From assembly GCA_905250075.1 (NCBI GenBank), contig CAJNOP010000055.1, forward strand, positions 748,417 through 812,416: 64,000 bases of DNA, written 5' to 3'. Below the pieces are notes generated by a model. It did no database searches. It was not told the origin of the DNA and saw nothing but the letters and a program-made list of their open reading frames with translations. The translations under genes and the position numbers were made by a program. Origin of the DNA: Rotaria sp. Silwood1 (Eukaryota > Rotifera > Eurotatoria > Philodinida > Philodinidae). Of the stretch, positions 45,605-59,439 are shown piece after piece (positions within the stretch are counted from its first letter, which is position 1; the number at the start of each line of letters is the position of its first letter).

Positions 45605-46462
45605 ATGGTAGACTACCGAAGTAAACATGTGATGCTCTCCTATCAATGGGACAACAAATCGACTGTCTTGGAAATCTACAATGCTCTCACTGCTCAAGGT
45701 TATGGTGTTTGGATGGATGTGAAAGGAGGAATGCGTGAGAATTTACAAGCTAGGTAAATTCATAGTATTGAGATTTTTCAAACAACAAAATAAATCGTTC
45801 TATGTGAATTTTGATACCCAAATTTAAAAGAGAATTAGACACACAAAATGAACACTTAAAATTGATTTATCTCATACGGACTCTAATGAGACCAACTTTC
45901 TTGTTTTTTGAAACAGCAAGATACAACAGTGCACTCCTTCAGTCTTAACTCAATAATATAGTTCAATCCTTGAGTTGCATTACTTACAAGTAATGTGTTT
46001 GATTCAAACTATCGCATAATTCTTTTTGTTTTATGCATGATGAATCATGAATGAATCCATATTGGCGAACGTCTTTTATAGATATAAAAATTTCTTTTGA
46101 ATTTTTCATAGTATGGCAGATGGTGTTGAAAATTCGTGGGTTGTTGTCTGCTTTCTCACACAAGCTTATCAAGATTCAAAAAATTGTCAAGCCGAATTAA
46201 CTTATGCAAAGGAGCAACGCAAAAGTATCGTACCTGTCTATATGCAAAGCAATTAGAAACCGTCTGGTTGGCTTGGAATAACTCTAGCAGGTTCTATATA
46301 CATCAAAGGATAATCATCTAGTGTCGAGTTTGTCTGATTTGTACAAACAATGAACGACTATATCGTATTTTGATCTACATTTTAGATCTTTAACAATGGC
46401 TATTGTTGAAAAACTTCAAATGCTTTTATCGGATCAAGACGCTAGTAACATAAATTATCATG
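45605..46462 (+). pseudogene. TIR-domain gene, inactivated
   Basis: Exon 1 (45605-45753) begins MVDYRSKHVMLSYQWDNKS and ends GYGVWMDVKGGMRENLQA, the first half of a TIR domain. Exon 2 (46112 to about 46339) continues WVVVCFLTQAYQDSKNCQAE and KSIVPVYMQSN. A TAG follows at 46254-46256 where the family has Trp. Beyond it the frame continues with KPSGWLGITLAGSIYI, then a +1 frameshift near 46306. Exon 3 (about 46386-46462) gives LTMAIVEKLQMLLSD. Splice phases still match, so decay is recent. The Glu in NCQAE is in the position of the catalytic Glu of NAD-cleaving TIRs. It is a relative of the TIR gene at 54.7-57.2 kb. TIR proteins act in innate immunity and NAD breakdown; this copy cannot make a full domain unless the stop is read through. 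Confidence 0.82.
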
Positions 46463-49400
46463 GTAGATTGCTTCACCAATTGGGTTCCTTTCTTTTGAGT
46501 TTTCTCATCAGTTAATCTAGCATTCAATACGCATAGAGCTTTCTCAGCATACTGCACAATTAAAGCTTGTCAAATTTTCCATGAATTCAGTTAGAAGTAA
46601 TAGTCTGTTGTGTTTAGCTAGCTTTCGAAAAATTCGTTATTCATTATGGATACGAAAAAGAAAATAAAAGAGCTAGATACTAGTAGACTATGAGCGCCTT
46701 ACACTAATATAGCGCAGCAACTGAGATCCATGTCGAGCTAGAAATTTCTTGAATGATAGGTGCTCAGTCCATGATGAAAGTAACCAACTGCACTTAATTA
46801 TCATGATAAGTAAATTCTTTTTTGATATCGCACAGTGCGAATAGTGTCGCTCGTATTCTGAGCCTTTTGCTTTTTTTTTAAATGCTTTAACATGGAAGAA
46901 CAATTGATTTAGACTTGTAACATTGTTACTGCACTACAATACCCACATGGAATCAGGAATAAATGACGTTGGAGTTATTTTCTCTCTAAATTACAGAAAG
47001 TTCAGAAAACTGTTTTCTTATTCTATGAACCCCAAGAATATCTAAGGCTATAGCCAGATAAAGATTTCGAAATATTCGTTTCCCGAGTCTTTACATATTT
47101 CTAGTAGTTAAAAAATTCAATCAATCTGTTTTTGATCACAAAAAACATTGTATTGAATATTTTACCCTTTGTTTAGATCCTACGTTGGGTGCCTCAAGCA
47201 GTGTATTCATGTTAAATGAATACGGTACTTCTCGTCTTTTCCTTTATTCATCAACTATTAGCTCCTGATTTGATTAGCAACAAGAATATAATTACATCGG
47301 AATGTGAAAAATAATTGAATGAAGTCATCCATGTTTTTCACAGCCATTTTCTATGTGATCAATGAATGTGTTCAGCAGATGAAAATCCTTACAAAACAAG
47401 CAACATAAGTGAATAAATTTATGGAGGCCGCCCTTTGCTTCATTCATGATATGATACGATTTCTATCCTACTATGAAGTTTGTGCCAACATTGTCAAAGA
47501 AAAGAAATAAATGAATAGACCAGTTGTCCGACTTGTTACAAGAGTTCTTTTACCATGTGACTTTTGTTCGATTATCTAGTCCACAAGAAACCGTTCTTGT
47601 GAATCATGTAATATTAGTGAACAGAACAGTTCTGGTTGTCTTCGAATTCATTGAAAAGCCTTGTGTAATTTATGTTTGATAGTGAATTTTGTTTCATCTT
47701 TTTACTTGTACATAACATACGAATAGTACTTTGACTGGAACACTGGTAATGGTTATTCATCTACTCTGTTATGTCCTATGTTGGTCGAAGCATCTGGACA
47801 TTGCTTATAAAGGGCGAGAATTTTATGAACAAAACTATCTGAATTTGAAACTTTCTTGTCACATACAATCTCCAATGTAAGCATGAGATCAAAATAAAAT
47901 AAGTATATCAATGAAATAGGCGAATTTAGCTTTAGTGGGTGTCGTTATGTTTGATGTCAAATATTACATGATATTGGGTACTTTTGTTTCATCAAATATA
48001 GACATTAACGTAAACAATATAGTCGAAGTGAGAGAATTATGACGCTTATGAGAATTCATTGATCTTGTGACCTATATTTAACTTACTCATTCAAACATGA
48101 TACTTATGAAATATGTAAAATAAGCGATCATATAAATGCTGCTGCATGTTATAAGATACATATGTTTTTCACGTAGTCTATAGACGATCGCTTGGCTAGA
48201 AAGTTTCTCTCAGAACGAAGCATGAGAGATGAATCAAACAATTCTATCACAGTTCATGGTGCCCTTGCTGACGACAATTCAGTTTTCATTGCATTCTGAA
48301 CAAATGTATGTATTTGATACTAATGTTTCAAAATCAATAAAATAATGGAACATTACAATTCTAATCTTGATTATGATTAATATATTATGTGATTGTTTTT
48401 CGACAGACTCAACGAAAAGTTATATGCGAAAGCAAAATAATTGAATAGAAATATAACATCTGCCAATGTGACGCATGACACAATACTATAGTTTGTTCTG
48501 ACAGAATGAAAACTATTTGATTTCAATAAAATACTTTGTCCACTATAGTGTGCTGCTCTGATGAGAAAGGTTTTGATCATAATATCATAATAGGCCCAAA
48601 TTTATTTATTCAGTTCATATTAAAGTGTGCTCTTTCTACTATTTGATTGATTGCTATCCTTGACAGTGAAATAGAGTCGAATCTAATAACAAAAAGCCAT
48701 CAAATGATGACCGCATTTAAGATTTCATTCCTGGAAACTCTTTCATCACCAATAAATCAAAGTCTTTTGAGATATCTTACTACTAACCCATGGTTCTGAT
48801 CAGTTGAAAAGTACTTTTATATTCAACAATAACGTGTCTAATAGTGATTTAATATATTTCAAATGCCTTTCAAACAGGCTTTGCCATACTATACTATGTC
48901 TTAAGCATTTTCATTCGAGACAAAGTCAACAATGCTAAAGATATTAGTCTGATACAGACATCGTAATTTTGAAAAAATTGACTTTTTTTGGTTTATGAGA
49001 CTCACATATCCTTATATGGCAACATGTTTTTGTTTTGAAACAGCGTGTATACACTGTTGCCAAAAATTTTTCAAATGCGTTTGAACGCTTTTTATATCTT
49101 GATTGCATTTACACGAATTTCAATTTCAAATAAGGTCTGTTGTCCTCTATCCTTGAGTTTATTAAGGCGTGTTTATACTCCGAAAAAATATTAATAATAA
49201 AAGCCTAATGATTGAGTCTAAAGATATTTGTTTTCAAAAGGTATGCTAAAGCAAAATATGTTGAACTGAAAGCACTATTGAAAAGAAAACCTGTTTCAGA
49301 TGCATTTTAAAAATTTTCTTGTTAAACGAGTGCTTCGGTGTTTCTATCGTGAAAATCACATAACGCGATTACGAACAACGGGTTAATAATGTCTGATTCA

Positions 49401-51090
49401 TTGTAGTTGATGAAAGATTTTCTAGATAGAAAACACGGTATAATATATTAAAAAATGATGAAACATTAAAAGTGTACAAGATCTAAACACAAAATATGGA
49501 TTTCTGTTAAGTTTGCATTAATGATAGATGAAATTATATTTAAAAATCTTTAAGTTTATTAATGACTCTACTCCCGCTGTCAAACAATACTGCTTAACCA
49601 TATGCATAACTAAGAAGCAAATTTTCATTAAAATTCATCTATATAAAATAACCAATTTTTAAGGATAAGCCTATCTAAGAACATATTTTGGTTTCTTTGA
49701 ATTTTCAAGATCTCATGTAATTGAGTCTTATCCAGGATGATATCTCGTGATTTCTCGATCATTTTAATACTAAAATCAAGATATTTTTAGCAACTTATTG
49801 ATGTAAACAGAGTCTATCTTCACCAAATGTAACATAGTCAGCTAGCCTTTGATGATAGTCAATACTGCAAACATTCTTTTGAAAGAAAAAAAAAAAAGAT
49901 CAAGTGTTATGTAAAGCTATATCTAATAGATCTTTGTTATATGCTATGTTCTATTGTAAAAATCATTTATTTTCCAGAAATTACCATATTTAAAATCAGC
50001 ACAAAACACAACACTAGTCGACTTATGGGAATTCCACATTTTTTCTGCCATGTTTCTTTAGTTGAGTTTCTATTCCTGTTCCTCTACACGGATATTTAAA
50101 AACAAAATCGAATTGAAGCATCTATTTCATTGCTTAATCACCTGTCTGTTTATCTTCAAATAGTATTGTATAAGTTCGAAACTTGTTTTCCCCTGTCCAA
50201 ATGAACTTTTGTCTAAATTCATTTTTCAGATATTTCTGTGAGGGTCAAATGTAAACGAATTAATAATTGTAATTCATAAACGATGCATATGAAATATAAG
50301 ATCTCTGTTTAAGGGATAGAAGGTCTAGACAAAAATGATATAAAATTTTAAATGAATGACTTTTGCAAAAAAAAAAATGGTGCATAAACAATGACCGATT
50401 AGATAAGACTTAAAATCACTCTTCATATTCAACATTTTATTTTCAAACTGGCACTTATATGTCCTACTCATTCCTACCTTAAATTTTTTATAAAACTCTT
50501 GATTTAAGATTAAAGTGGTCATTCTAAACTCAAAAATGTTAGCATAATCATTTTTGAGAAGTGAGTAATTGTAGAAGTGAGTGTTTTCATATGTGCATTA
50601 TCTGTTCACTCATACACACACCATTATCTCGAATATCGGGTAAAAAAGATTGAACTAAAGCTGTTTTTAAAATATTTTCATGGATTTATTTATTTTTCAT
50701 TGTTGGTAGAAATAATTTTTCTTCTTGTTATTTTTTTTTGTATCAGACATAAAAGAAAAACGAGAAAGAGAAAAATCTTTCGCAAACACAAAAAATTTCT
50801 AATCACAACTAATCTTAAACGAATAAAAAAAAATTGCATATGAGATTAAGTATCAAAACAAAGAGACTAGATGAAATAAGAGAAGGAAAACAAACAAAAT
50901 ATTCATCTTGAAAAAAAATCGATAAGAAAATTTTCCAAGAATAAAAATCTTTTTGTTTTCTTCGTCTTTCCCAATGAGTCTCTAGAAATAAACAGATGAT
51001 GTTACTGAACTGTTGATATTGTTTTTGTAAATGTAGTTGTATAAATATGTTGTTTCGTTGTGATATGCATTTGCGAAAGTACCCCGTTTC
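46463..51090. other. Intergenic, no gene recognised
   Basis: About 4.6 kb, AT-rich. Only short ORFs without domain, splice support or repeats of note. No TGTGGG palindrome was seen here, unlike the region 29-45 kb. Confidence 0.5.
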
Positions 51091-52730
51091 CTATTTCTTG
51101 TTTCCTTTCGTAGCAACTTGAACAGTCGCTTTGGCCCCTTTGCTTGATATTGGTGCTTTCTTTTCTACATCTTTGATAACACCGACAGCTACAGTTTGTC
51201 GCATATCCCGTACAGCAAAGCGACCCAATGGTGGATAATCAGAAAATTTTTCAACACATATTGGTTTTGTTGGAATCATTTTAACCATAGCAGAATCACC
51301 TGATTTAATAAATGTTGGAGCTTCTTCAATGACTTTACCTGTTCGACGATCAACTTTTGAAATTAATTCAGCAAATTTACATGCAATATGAGTCGTATGA
51401 CAATCAAGTACAGGTGCATAACCTTGACCAATATGACCAGGATGATTAAGTACAATAACCTATATAAAAGAAAAACAAAGTCATAGATGTTAGAAAATAA
51501 GAGAGAAAAATAAATTTACTTGAGCAATAAAACTAGAAGTTTCTTGTGCTGGATCATTTTTTGAATCTGAACAAACAAATCCACGTCGAAGATCTTTTAC
51601 ACTAACACCTCGAACATTAAAACCAACGTTATCACCAGGTAAAGCTTCTACAAATAAAATAAAACTATTTTACTATTGAAAAATAAGAAAAAGAAAAACC
51701 TATTTACCAGTAAGAACAGCATGGTGCATTTCGATGGATCTAACTTCTGCTGTTACATTCGCTGGAGCAAAGTTGACTATCATATTAGTTTTAAGTATAC
51801 CAGTTTCAACTCGACCGACGGGTACTGTACCAATACCCTCAATTTTGTAGACATCCTGTAAAGGCAGACGAAGTGGTTTTTCGGTTGGTCGCTGTGGCGG
51901 TACAATAGCATCAAGAGCTTCCAACAAAGTTTTGCCTGTAGCATTGCCTCCTTTACGTTCAACTGACCATCCTTTATACCATGGCATATTTTCTGATGGT
52001 TCAATCATATTATCACCTTGCCATCCTGAGATTGGAACAAAAGGAACATTTTCTGATTGATAACCAATTTTTTTGATATATGTTGATACTTCGCTTTTAA
52101 TTTCATTAAATCGTGTTTCTGAAAATGGTGGTTCTGTAATATCCATTTTATTAACAACGACAATCATTTGTTTGACACCTAATGTATATGCAAGTAAAGC
52201 ATGTTCACGTGTTTGACCATTTTTTGAAATACCGGCTTCGAATTCACCTGAACCAGCCGCAACAACTAATACAGCACAATCAGCCTCAAAAATAAAAACA
52301 AATATATATACTAAAAATAGCATAGAAAATAAAGAAATAAATTTCATACCTGTGATGTACCTGTAATCATATTCTTAATAAAATCTCGATGACCAGGTGC
52401 ATCAATAATAGTAACATGATATGCATTGGTTTCAAATTTCCAAAGTGAAATATCAATGGTAATACCACGTTCTCGAGAAGCTTTTAATTTATCCATAACC
52501 CAAGCATATTTAAATGAACCTTTGCCTATCTATTAAACATATAAATATATAAATCTTATCAATATAGAAAAAAAAATATTCTATACTTCAGCAGCTTCTT
52601 TTTCGAATTTTTCGATCATGCGTTTTTCGATACCACCACATTTGTAAATCAAATGACCAGCTGAAGTTGATTTACCCGAATCCACATGACCAATAATAAC
52701 AATATTAATATGTGTTTTTTCTTTACCCAT
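51091..52730 (-). CDS. EEF1A: Translation elongation factor 1-alpha (eEF1A)
   Basis: Five exons: 52730-52587, 52529-52350, 52284-51708, 51647-51520 and 51459-51091. All use GT..AG with short introns (57-66 bp) and consistent phase, giving 465 aa. It delivers aminoacyl-tRNA to the ribosome as a GTPase. All GTP-binding motifs are present: [17 protein letters not shown] and the SGW region. Domains 2 and 3 follow ([71 protein letters not shown]). Several positions differ from the nearly invariant eukaryotic sequence: [12 protein letters not shown] for TTTGH, KASRERG for KAERERG, and KIEGIG for KIGGIG. The frame is clean, so it is a real gene, but it may be a diverged paralogue. Confidence 0.95.
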
Positions 52731-54735
52731 AATAATAAATCAAAATTTTGATAATATTCAATCAAAATGAAAGTATTCTGATATTTAGATCAATATTATT
52801 TGAAATTATGAATAAAGAACAAAAAAAAATATTGTATAATTTATACTGACATGAATTAAATGACGTATAATATGACATAGAATTACGAAAGATTACGTGA
52901 GATGATGATGATGAATTGTGAAATTTCACTTAAATCAATAAGAAAACTTAACAATCATTGCATCATCCAAAAATTTTACCTTATTACTTAATATCTAGGT
53001 CAAAAAATAAATAAATTTATTACATTTTAATATTTTAATGTAAAAACTAATATGCTTGACCTGACGAACTTATTTTCAAAAATTGCGCAAGAAATAAATA
53101 GAACAAATATTCAATTTAATTACACACATGTTTTGTATCATGCTATTTGACTTTGTTTTTTATAGAACGAATAAAAAAATAAATTCAAAGTTGATATATG
53201 CTTGGATTTTGAAGTTATTCACAATTTTTTAATCATGTTGAATATGATTTCAGATGTATAATCAAATGAATTCATGGTTAATCTGATTGTTAATAAATTT
53301 CTTTCGAACATTTAACAAAGTTTTCCTTGGAATCAAAAAAATTAAGTTCGTATTATTATACTCATTCGAAAAAAATCGAAATGCATGTCAAACAACTTGA
53401 TTTAATTAACTGAAATTGAATTTTATCAATAATAAATATCCATCAATTTTCTATTCAACGATCGAACTAGTTAAATTAATAAAACAATTAAAAACGAACT
53501 TGAATTTTCATTAAGCAACCTTAAATAAACCAATAGAGTATTACACATCAGTCGTTACATGTTAAAGTTTTGAATTGATCAATGTATAAATCATCAGTTA
53601 TTTCGTTAGTATTATCTGCATTTACATATCTATTGATCAAATCTCGAACTATGACAAAAAAAAGTTATATATATTATATTTATATAGATTTAGTACAGGA
53701 TGCCTGTTGAAATTAAATCTAAATATTTTCAATATTCATTAAATCCAAGTCATTATAGTACTTTTGTCATATAGAACTAAATTCTGGCCAACGAAGTTAA
53801 TCTATTCTAAAATGATGAGAAATTTTGTAATGTTAACAATCGAATATCTTCAACATGCATGATGCAAAAGTGTCGCTTCTATTTTGCAAACCAATAAAAT
53901 TACAGCGATAATATAATTCATTATCAATTGTAGATATTTTTGATACATCAAAATACTTGATGAATACTCAAGAATTAAAGTTTCTGCTGTTTTTGTTTTC
54001 TCGTACGTCATAGATCTTATGAATTTAATATAAACAATTGTTTAGAATAAAGAACAATTTTTTGACATATTATCTTATGGATTTGATTGTCGTGTTATTC
54101 TTGTGTTTTTTTGCCTCTGTGAAGTAAAAAGTCTAATTGAGTTTCGTAATAAAAATATTTTTCCTATTATACACTTTTCTAATATATTGAGTTGATCTGA
54201 TTATAAATTTTGATTAGTATAGTAAAAAACAAGTTTTAAAAAATGATGTTAAATATGAGAACATTGGAAAATATAATAGATTTTCGAACTAATTTTTATT
54301 TTATTTATCCATATGATCTATTGAAGATATTTATAGGTTTCATGTGTCTTTTATACAATAATTCACAATTAAAAATCCATCAATTTATTTGTAAACATTT
54401 CAATAAAACATAAAGAAGAAAATTGGCATTTCCATATCATATTTCAACAAATATGTTAAACTCAAAAGATATTTGAATATTTGTGAAAAATACTTTTTTT
54501 CTTCAATCATATCTTAATTTTTATAAATAACATTTTATTCATAAAATATAATCTGTAGTTGTCATAGAGCCAATATTTCGTCTCATCTATGAACAAAAGG
54601 TAATAAAACAACGACACAGACATTTTATTACTAATATTCATACTTAAGTGAATATCTATAAATTATTCAAAATGTATTTTGAATATTTTTATTCTTTGTT
54701 ATTCATTCTTATATGAACAATTAAATGATAATATT
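52731..54735. other. Intergenic, no gene recognised
   Basis: About 2 kb between the eEF1A start and the 3' end of the TIR gene, very AT-rich. It presumably holds the eEF1A promoter, but I cannot point to a motif. Confidence 0.5.
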
Positions 54736-57187
54736 TTACATAATATTACAAATGGATGACATTGGTATTTGTGATGATTCGTTTATATTTAATGGAATAT
54801 ATTTTTTCAATTGTTCGAGAAATTGAAGATAAGTAGCAAGTGTTAAAGGTGGAACAGTTCCATCGGCTATAATTTCATGTCTCATTGCTTGAAACATACT
54901 TTCTCGATTTATTTGACACATTGAATAGGCTTGATGTAGCAAATGACCATTAAAATTAGGAAAGATAGGTAGAAGTGATATAAAATTATTGTCAATCAGA
55001 AATGAACGAACATGATCTATAGACCATAAATCAATACAATGTGGAAGATCTCTTTAATAAAAGAAAAAAACAAACAAAACAAAATTAATAATTAAATAGA
55101 TATTAATTAAAATTTTCATAACTTACATAACTAATTGATGTTGATCAACTACTGATGATGATTGTGGTACTAATAACTTATGAGATGTTGTTTTTGTTCT
55201 AGAATGAACAATAGTAGTATTTTGTGTCTTTTCAATTTCAGTTTTAAGCATTGAATAAGCCGAATCAAATTCAAATTTAGAAAAATCAATATAAATTTTA
55301 CCACTAACAATAATACCTAACCATCCATCAGGTTTATATTTTGCTTTCATAATAATTGGTATTAATTTACATCGTCGTTCAAATGCATAATGAGCTTCAG
55401 CTTGACAAAATGGACTTTGTTTATATGCTTCTGACATACAAATAAATACAAATTCTGAATTTTCAATAGCATTAGCCATAGCTGTCATTGTATCACCATG
55501 TATTTGATCTCGATCAAGCCAAACATGATATCCATCTTTAACAAGATTTTCATAAATTTGAAAACAAATTTTTTTATCACTATGTGAATAACTTAACATG
55601 ATATCAAATTTTGAATTTGAACAAGAAGAATTTAATGTATTTACAGTATGTATAGATATTTTTTGATCGAATTGCCAAAGTAAATGATTAGCTACACGTT
55701 GTAAATTTTCTTCTGTTGAATTTTCTAATATTTTAAGATAATTCATAAATTTTATATCTTGTTCAAGAATATTTAATGTATCTTTATTAAAAGAAAGTGC
55801 AAGTAAAATTTCTAATGCATATTGTTGAATTTTTGTTTTATGAAAATTTTCTTCAATAATACATCGAATCAGTAAAGGAATTATTCCTTGATTAATTAAT
55901 TCTATTTTAATCTGTTCATGTTGTACAAGACCTAAATATAATTAAAAAAATAATAATCTCCAAAAAAGAAAAAAAAAACTTACTTTTTAGAGAATGAAGT
56001 AGACTATGAAAAGCTGTTTTCTGTATTGGATCATCAATCATACTAATAAAATATAAATAAAATACTGCAACTATTTTATTACCATTAGCAAGTCTTTTAA
56101 TATCTTCTTCATTCATAATTATTGATAAAATACGATATGTATTAAAAGATATTTCAGAATCATCTGATTCAGTCATTTTTAATAAGAGAGATTTTAAATA
56201 TAAGTTATTTTTCATATAAACTATCATATCAATATTATACGTAAGATGACATAAAGTCGATAGAAGTGTTCGTTTTATCATTGTAGTTCCTTGTTGATCA
56301 AGCATTGATATACAATAATCAATAAGATGATAATAATTATTATCAATAATATTTTCATCTGTTGTATTATCCATTACCATAATATTTAAAGAAAGTAAAC
56401 AGGCAACACCTATTACTGGTTCTGACAATAATGAAGATGACATTAACTTAATAATTATTTGTAACAATGTTTCACATATGATTAAAAGATGTTTTCTTTG
56501 TAATGTATTATTTTCATAAGATTGCCAATACATATATTCAATACATCGATCAAATAGAAGTGTTTCAATTGGATTTAATTCTAACATATTTTTTGGTAAA
56601 TTTTCAAGTTTTTTAATAAAAAAATTTGAAATAATACATTTTGCAATAGTTAGAAATAAAAGTTCTAAAATTGAATTTTCATGTAAATCAAAACGAATCA
56701 TTTGAATTCTTTGAAATATTTCAAGAAGACGATTGAGTATTTCAATAAGTTTTGTTTCATTAGAATATTTTTCAATTTCGTTAAAAAATAAACAAATTTC
56801 ATCGATAAGAGGTTTGTAAATAAACAATTGAACAATATCATCAGTTAAAATACAATTATAACAAATATTATAAAAAAGTATTGATAATTTATTAATCATT
56901 TCATTTTTTTCTTGATTAAATAAAAATTTGATTAAATAATCACGAAGAATTATCAAAAGTTTATGTTGATTCAATTGAGATTGTTTATAAAGTTTATTTT
57001 TATCAATCGAAATGAGTGTAGTTACAATTTTAGTAATTATATTATAATTTGTTATCATTGATGAATATTTTATTAATTCATCAGTAACAATATTAAAAAA
57101 TTGATTTAGTTGATTATCATTTTCAGTTGAGTTATCTGATTGATCGAGTAACAAATTACATTGTTGATCTATTATTGTCGTATTCAT
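54736..57187 (-). CDS. Helical (ARM-like) - TIR - SAM-like protein
   Basis: Three exons, 57187-55984, 55931-55127 and 55051-54736, with GT..AG introns of 52 and 75 bp and matching phase, give 774 aa. Residues 1 to about 500 are Leu/Ile/Asn-rich helices resembling ARM/HEAT repeats. Residues about 509-638 are a TIR domain (KFDIMLSYSHSDKKICFQIY, DGYHVWLDRDQIHGDTM, EFVFICMSEAYKQSPFCQAE, DGWLGIIVSGKIYIDF). Glu580 in FCQAEA aligns with the catalytic Glu of NAD-cleaving TIRs such as SARM1. The last 105 residues contain a SAM-like helical segment (LWSIDHVRSFLIDNNFISLL). SARM1 is ordered ARM-SAM-SAM-TIR, whereas here TIR lies between the other two parts. A role in NAD hydrolysis or immune signalling is inferred. 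The gene is intact, and a dead TIR relative lies 9 kb upstream. Confidence 0.85.
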
Positions 57188-59439
57188 TATTAAATATAGA
57201 ATAAGATTTTTGTTAGTTTGTTATAACTGTTTATGGTAACAACATTGTTTTAACACAGACGAGAATGGTTTGAAGTCAATGAAAGAAAAAGAATAGGAAA
57301 AAAAAATTACATACTTTTTTTTCTTTTACAAAGAGTTTGTAAAAAAAAAATGTTTTTTTTTGTCAAAGTTTTCGGTCCACGTGTATATAAAAATATATTT
57401 GACCTTCAATAGAGAAATTTAAAAACTGAACAGAACGTAGAAAATGATTCTACCTTTTCTCATCATCAAATAATCAGTAATTTACGGAAAAAAAACCTGA
57501 TTTAGTTTCTAATTGCGTGAATAAAAAACTTTGAGAGTCGATTATTTTCTTTTATTAATCTTTGCTAGTGAATGTAATATTCAAAAATGCTTATATAATA
57601 GTAGAAAAGGCTGGAGAAAGAAGAAAAATGAGAAAATGAAGATACTTAAGTCAGAAACACCATCATTAATGCAAAGTGTTTTACAATTTGTTACTAATGT
57701 AGGTATAACGAGTGTTAACTCACGTTTGTAAGAATATCAAGGGAATAAATAAAACCATAATACCACTGTCTTCAAGAAAGAAAGAAAAAAATATTAAATA
57801 AATTGCAGGTATGTTTCCTTTTTTTTTTTCTATAAATTTTTTTCAACAAAAAAGTTATCACTTTATGTTTAATAAAATACGATTCATGTTAACCTATCAA
57901 TTGACGTACATGAGACTGCAATGAACTGCAAGAGTAGCTCAATCACTATCGGCAATAATGATATTTACAGAGCTACTTCATTACTTCAGTCGTATCTATA
58001 TCTGCACAAACGTACACCTATATGCTAGTTACCTAAGAGACACGAAATAGAAGCATACATCTTCAAGGTTAACACTCTCAAGAAGAAGTCATATTGAGAA
58101 CAAGAAAGAAGGGAAGTGAAATGTAACAATCACTAAATGCTACAGACACCATCGAAAAAAATCTGACAAGATTTCTCATTTTTCTTTTATGGAATTAATG
58201 CCAAACAAAGATATCATTATAGAAAGGTGACACTCCAAGATCAGAGATATTCTTGATTTTTAATCTTCTTTGCCTATAGTTTTTAATATAGAACTCTAAG
58301 GTTTACTCACCAGTAGCAGCATATAGGTTGTGTACAGAGAAAAAATGACAATGGCACAAAAGCTAAAGGACGGCACGAAATTTTTGTAGCTACATGTGTT
58401 ACTAAGTCTCCACAAGGAGGAGAAAAATCAAGAAAAATGCGCAAATAAACATTGACGAGCTATTTTGAAGCACGAACCAAATTTTAACTACTCCAGTTTT
58501 TCTCAGGATCTTTTAATATTTCCTATACACTTTTCAGCTATGGATTTCAAGGATAGTCTTTCAGTCCATGTAAAATACCTTCTTTCTCTAGGTATTGAGT
58601 CATTCGAGTCATATTCTTCATGATAGGTGCTGTTTATAAATATACTATGATTATCTAGGAATAGATGACTTGATTAAATACTCAGACAGTCTATTAGATC
58701 ACAATCGAATACAATAAACATATACAAGCTGAGACTATTACTCTCTGAAAGTCTTATACTTATATCAATTTTTTTTTATATTTTTTCTTTTAATACGACA
58801 TATGGTGTTCAATTTTATAAACAGTTTGTTGAAGAGAAAATATAATATCAAAATAGTTACAAATGGATATTCAAATCGGCGATCGATTTTAAATATTTCT
58901 CAAAACTTATCTAAAAACAATCAAGTGTAACACGAGTTATTAAGCCAAATCTATCATTTTAATCTACGAGTTCAGAAAGAATCTTACGAACTTTTATTAC
59001 TATTATATAGAAGTGTATTATTATAATTAGAGCACTATTTTTGGAGAGTTCCTCTCGGTACATTGAACTTTTCTCCACTTAAAAAGTAAGAATTAAAAAA
59101 AGGCTCTGTCATGCTGTGCATTCTGACATACTATTTCAAACAAACAAAAAATTAAGTATAAAAAAGGAAAGTCCACAGAGAATTTCGGATTGCCAAGTAA
59201 GTTACTTTTAATTATTATTTGTTCAATATCTTCCGAAAACAAGATGATATAGTACTGAAAATCATAGAGCATATTCTTTTCATTATAGTCTCAACATATA
59301 TTGAAAACTTCATGCAATTTTTGCAAAGTCAGAAAACTTTGATAAAAAATTTTGTTCAGCTATTTTGAAAAACTATATGATCATATTTATCAATCAAAAA
59401 TAAGTTTGAATTAATTTATTTTTCTGAAAATTTTGATAA
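57188..59439. other. Intergenic, no gene recognised
   Basis: About 2.2 kb. One short ORF at 57531-57731 has no domain. It holds the presumed promoter of the TIR gene and the 3' flank of the cyclotransferase gene. Confidence 0.5.
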
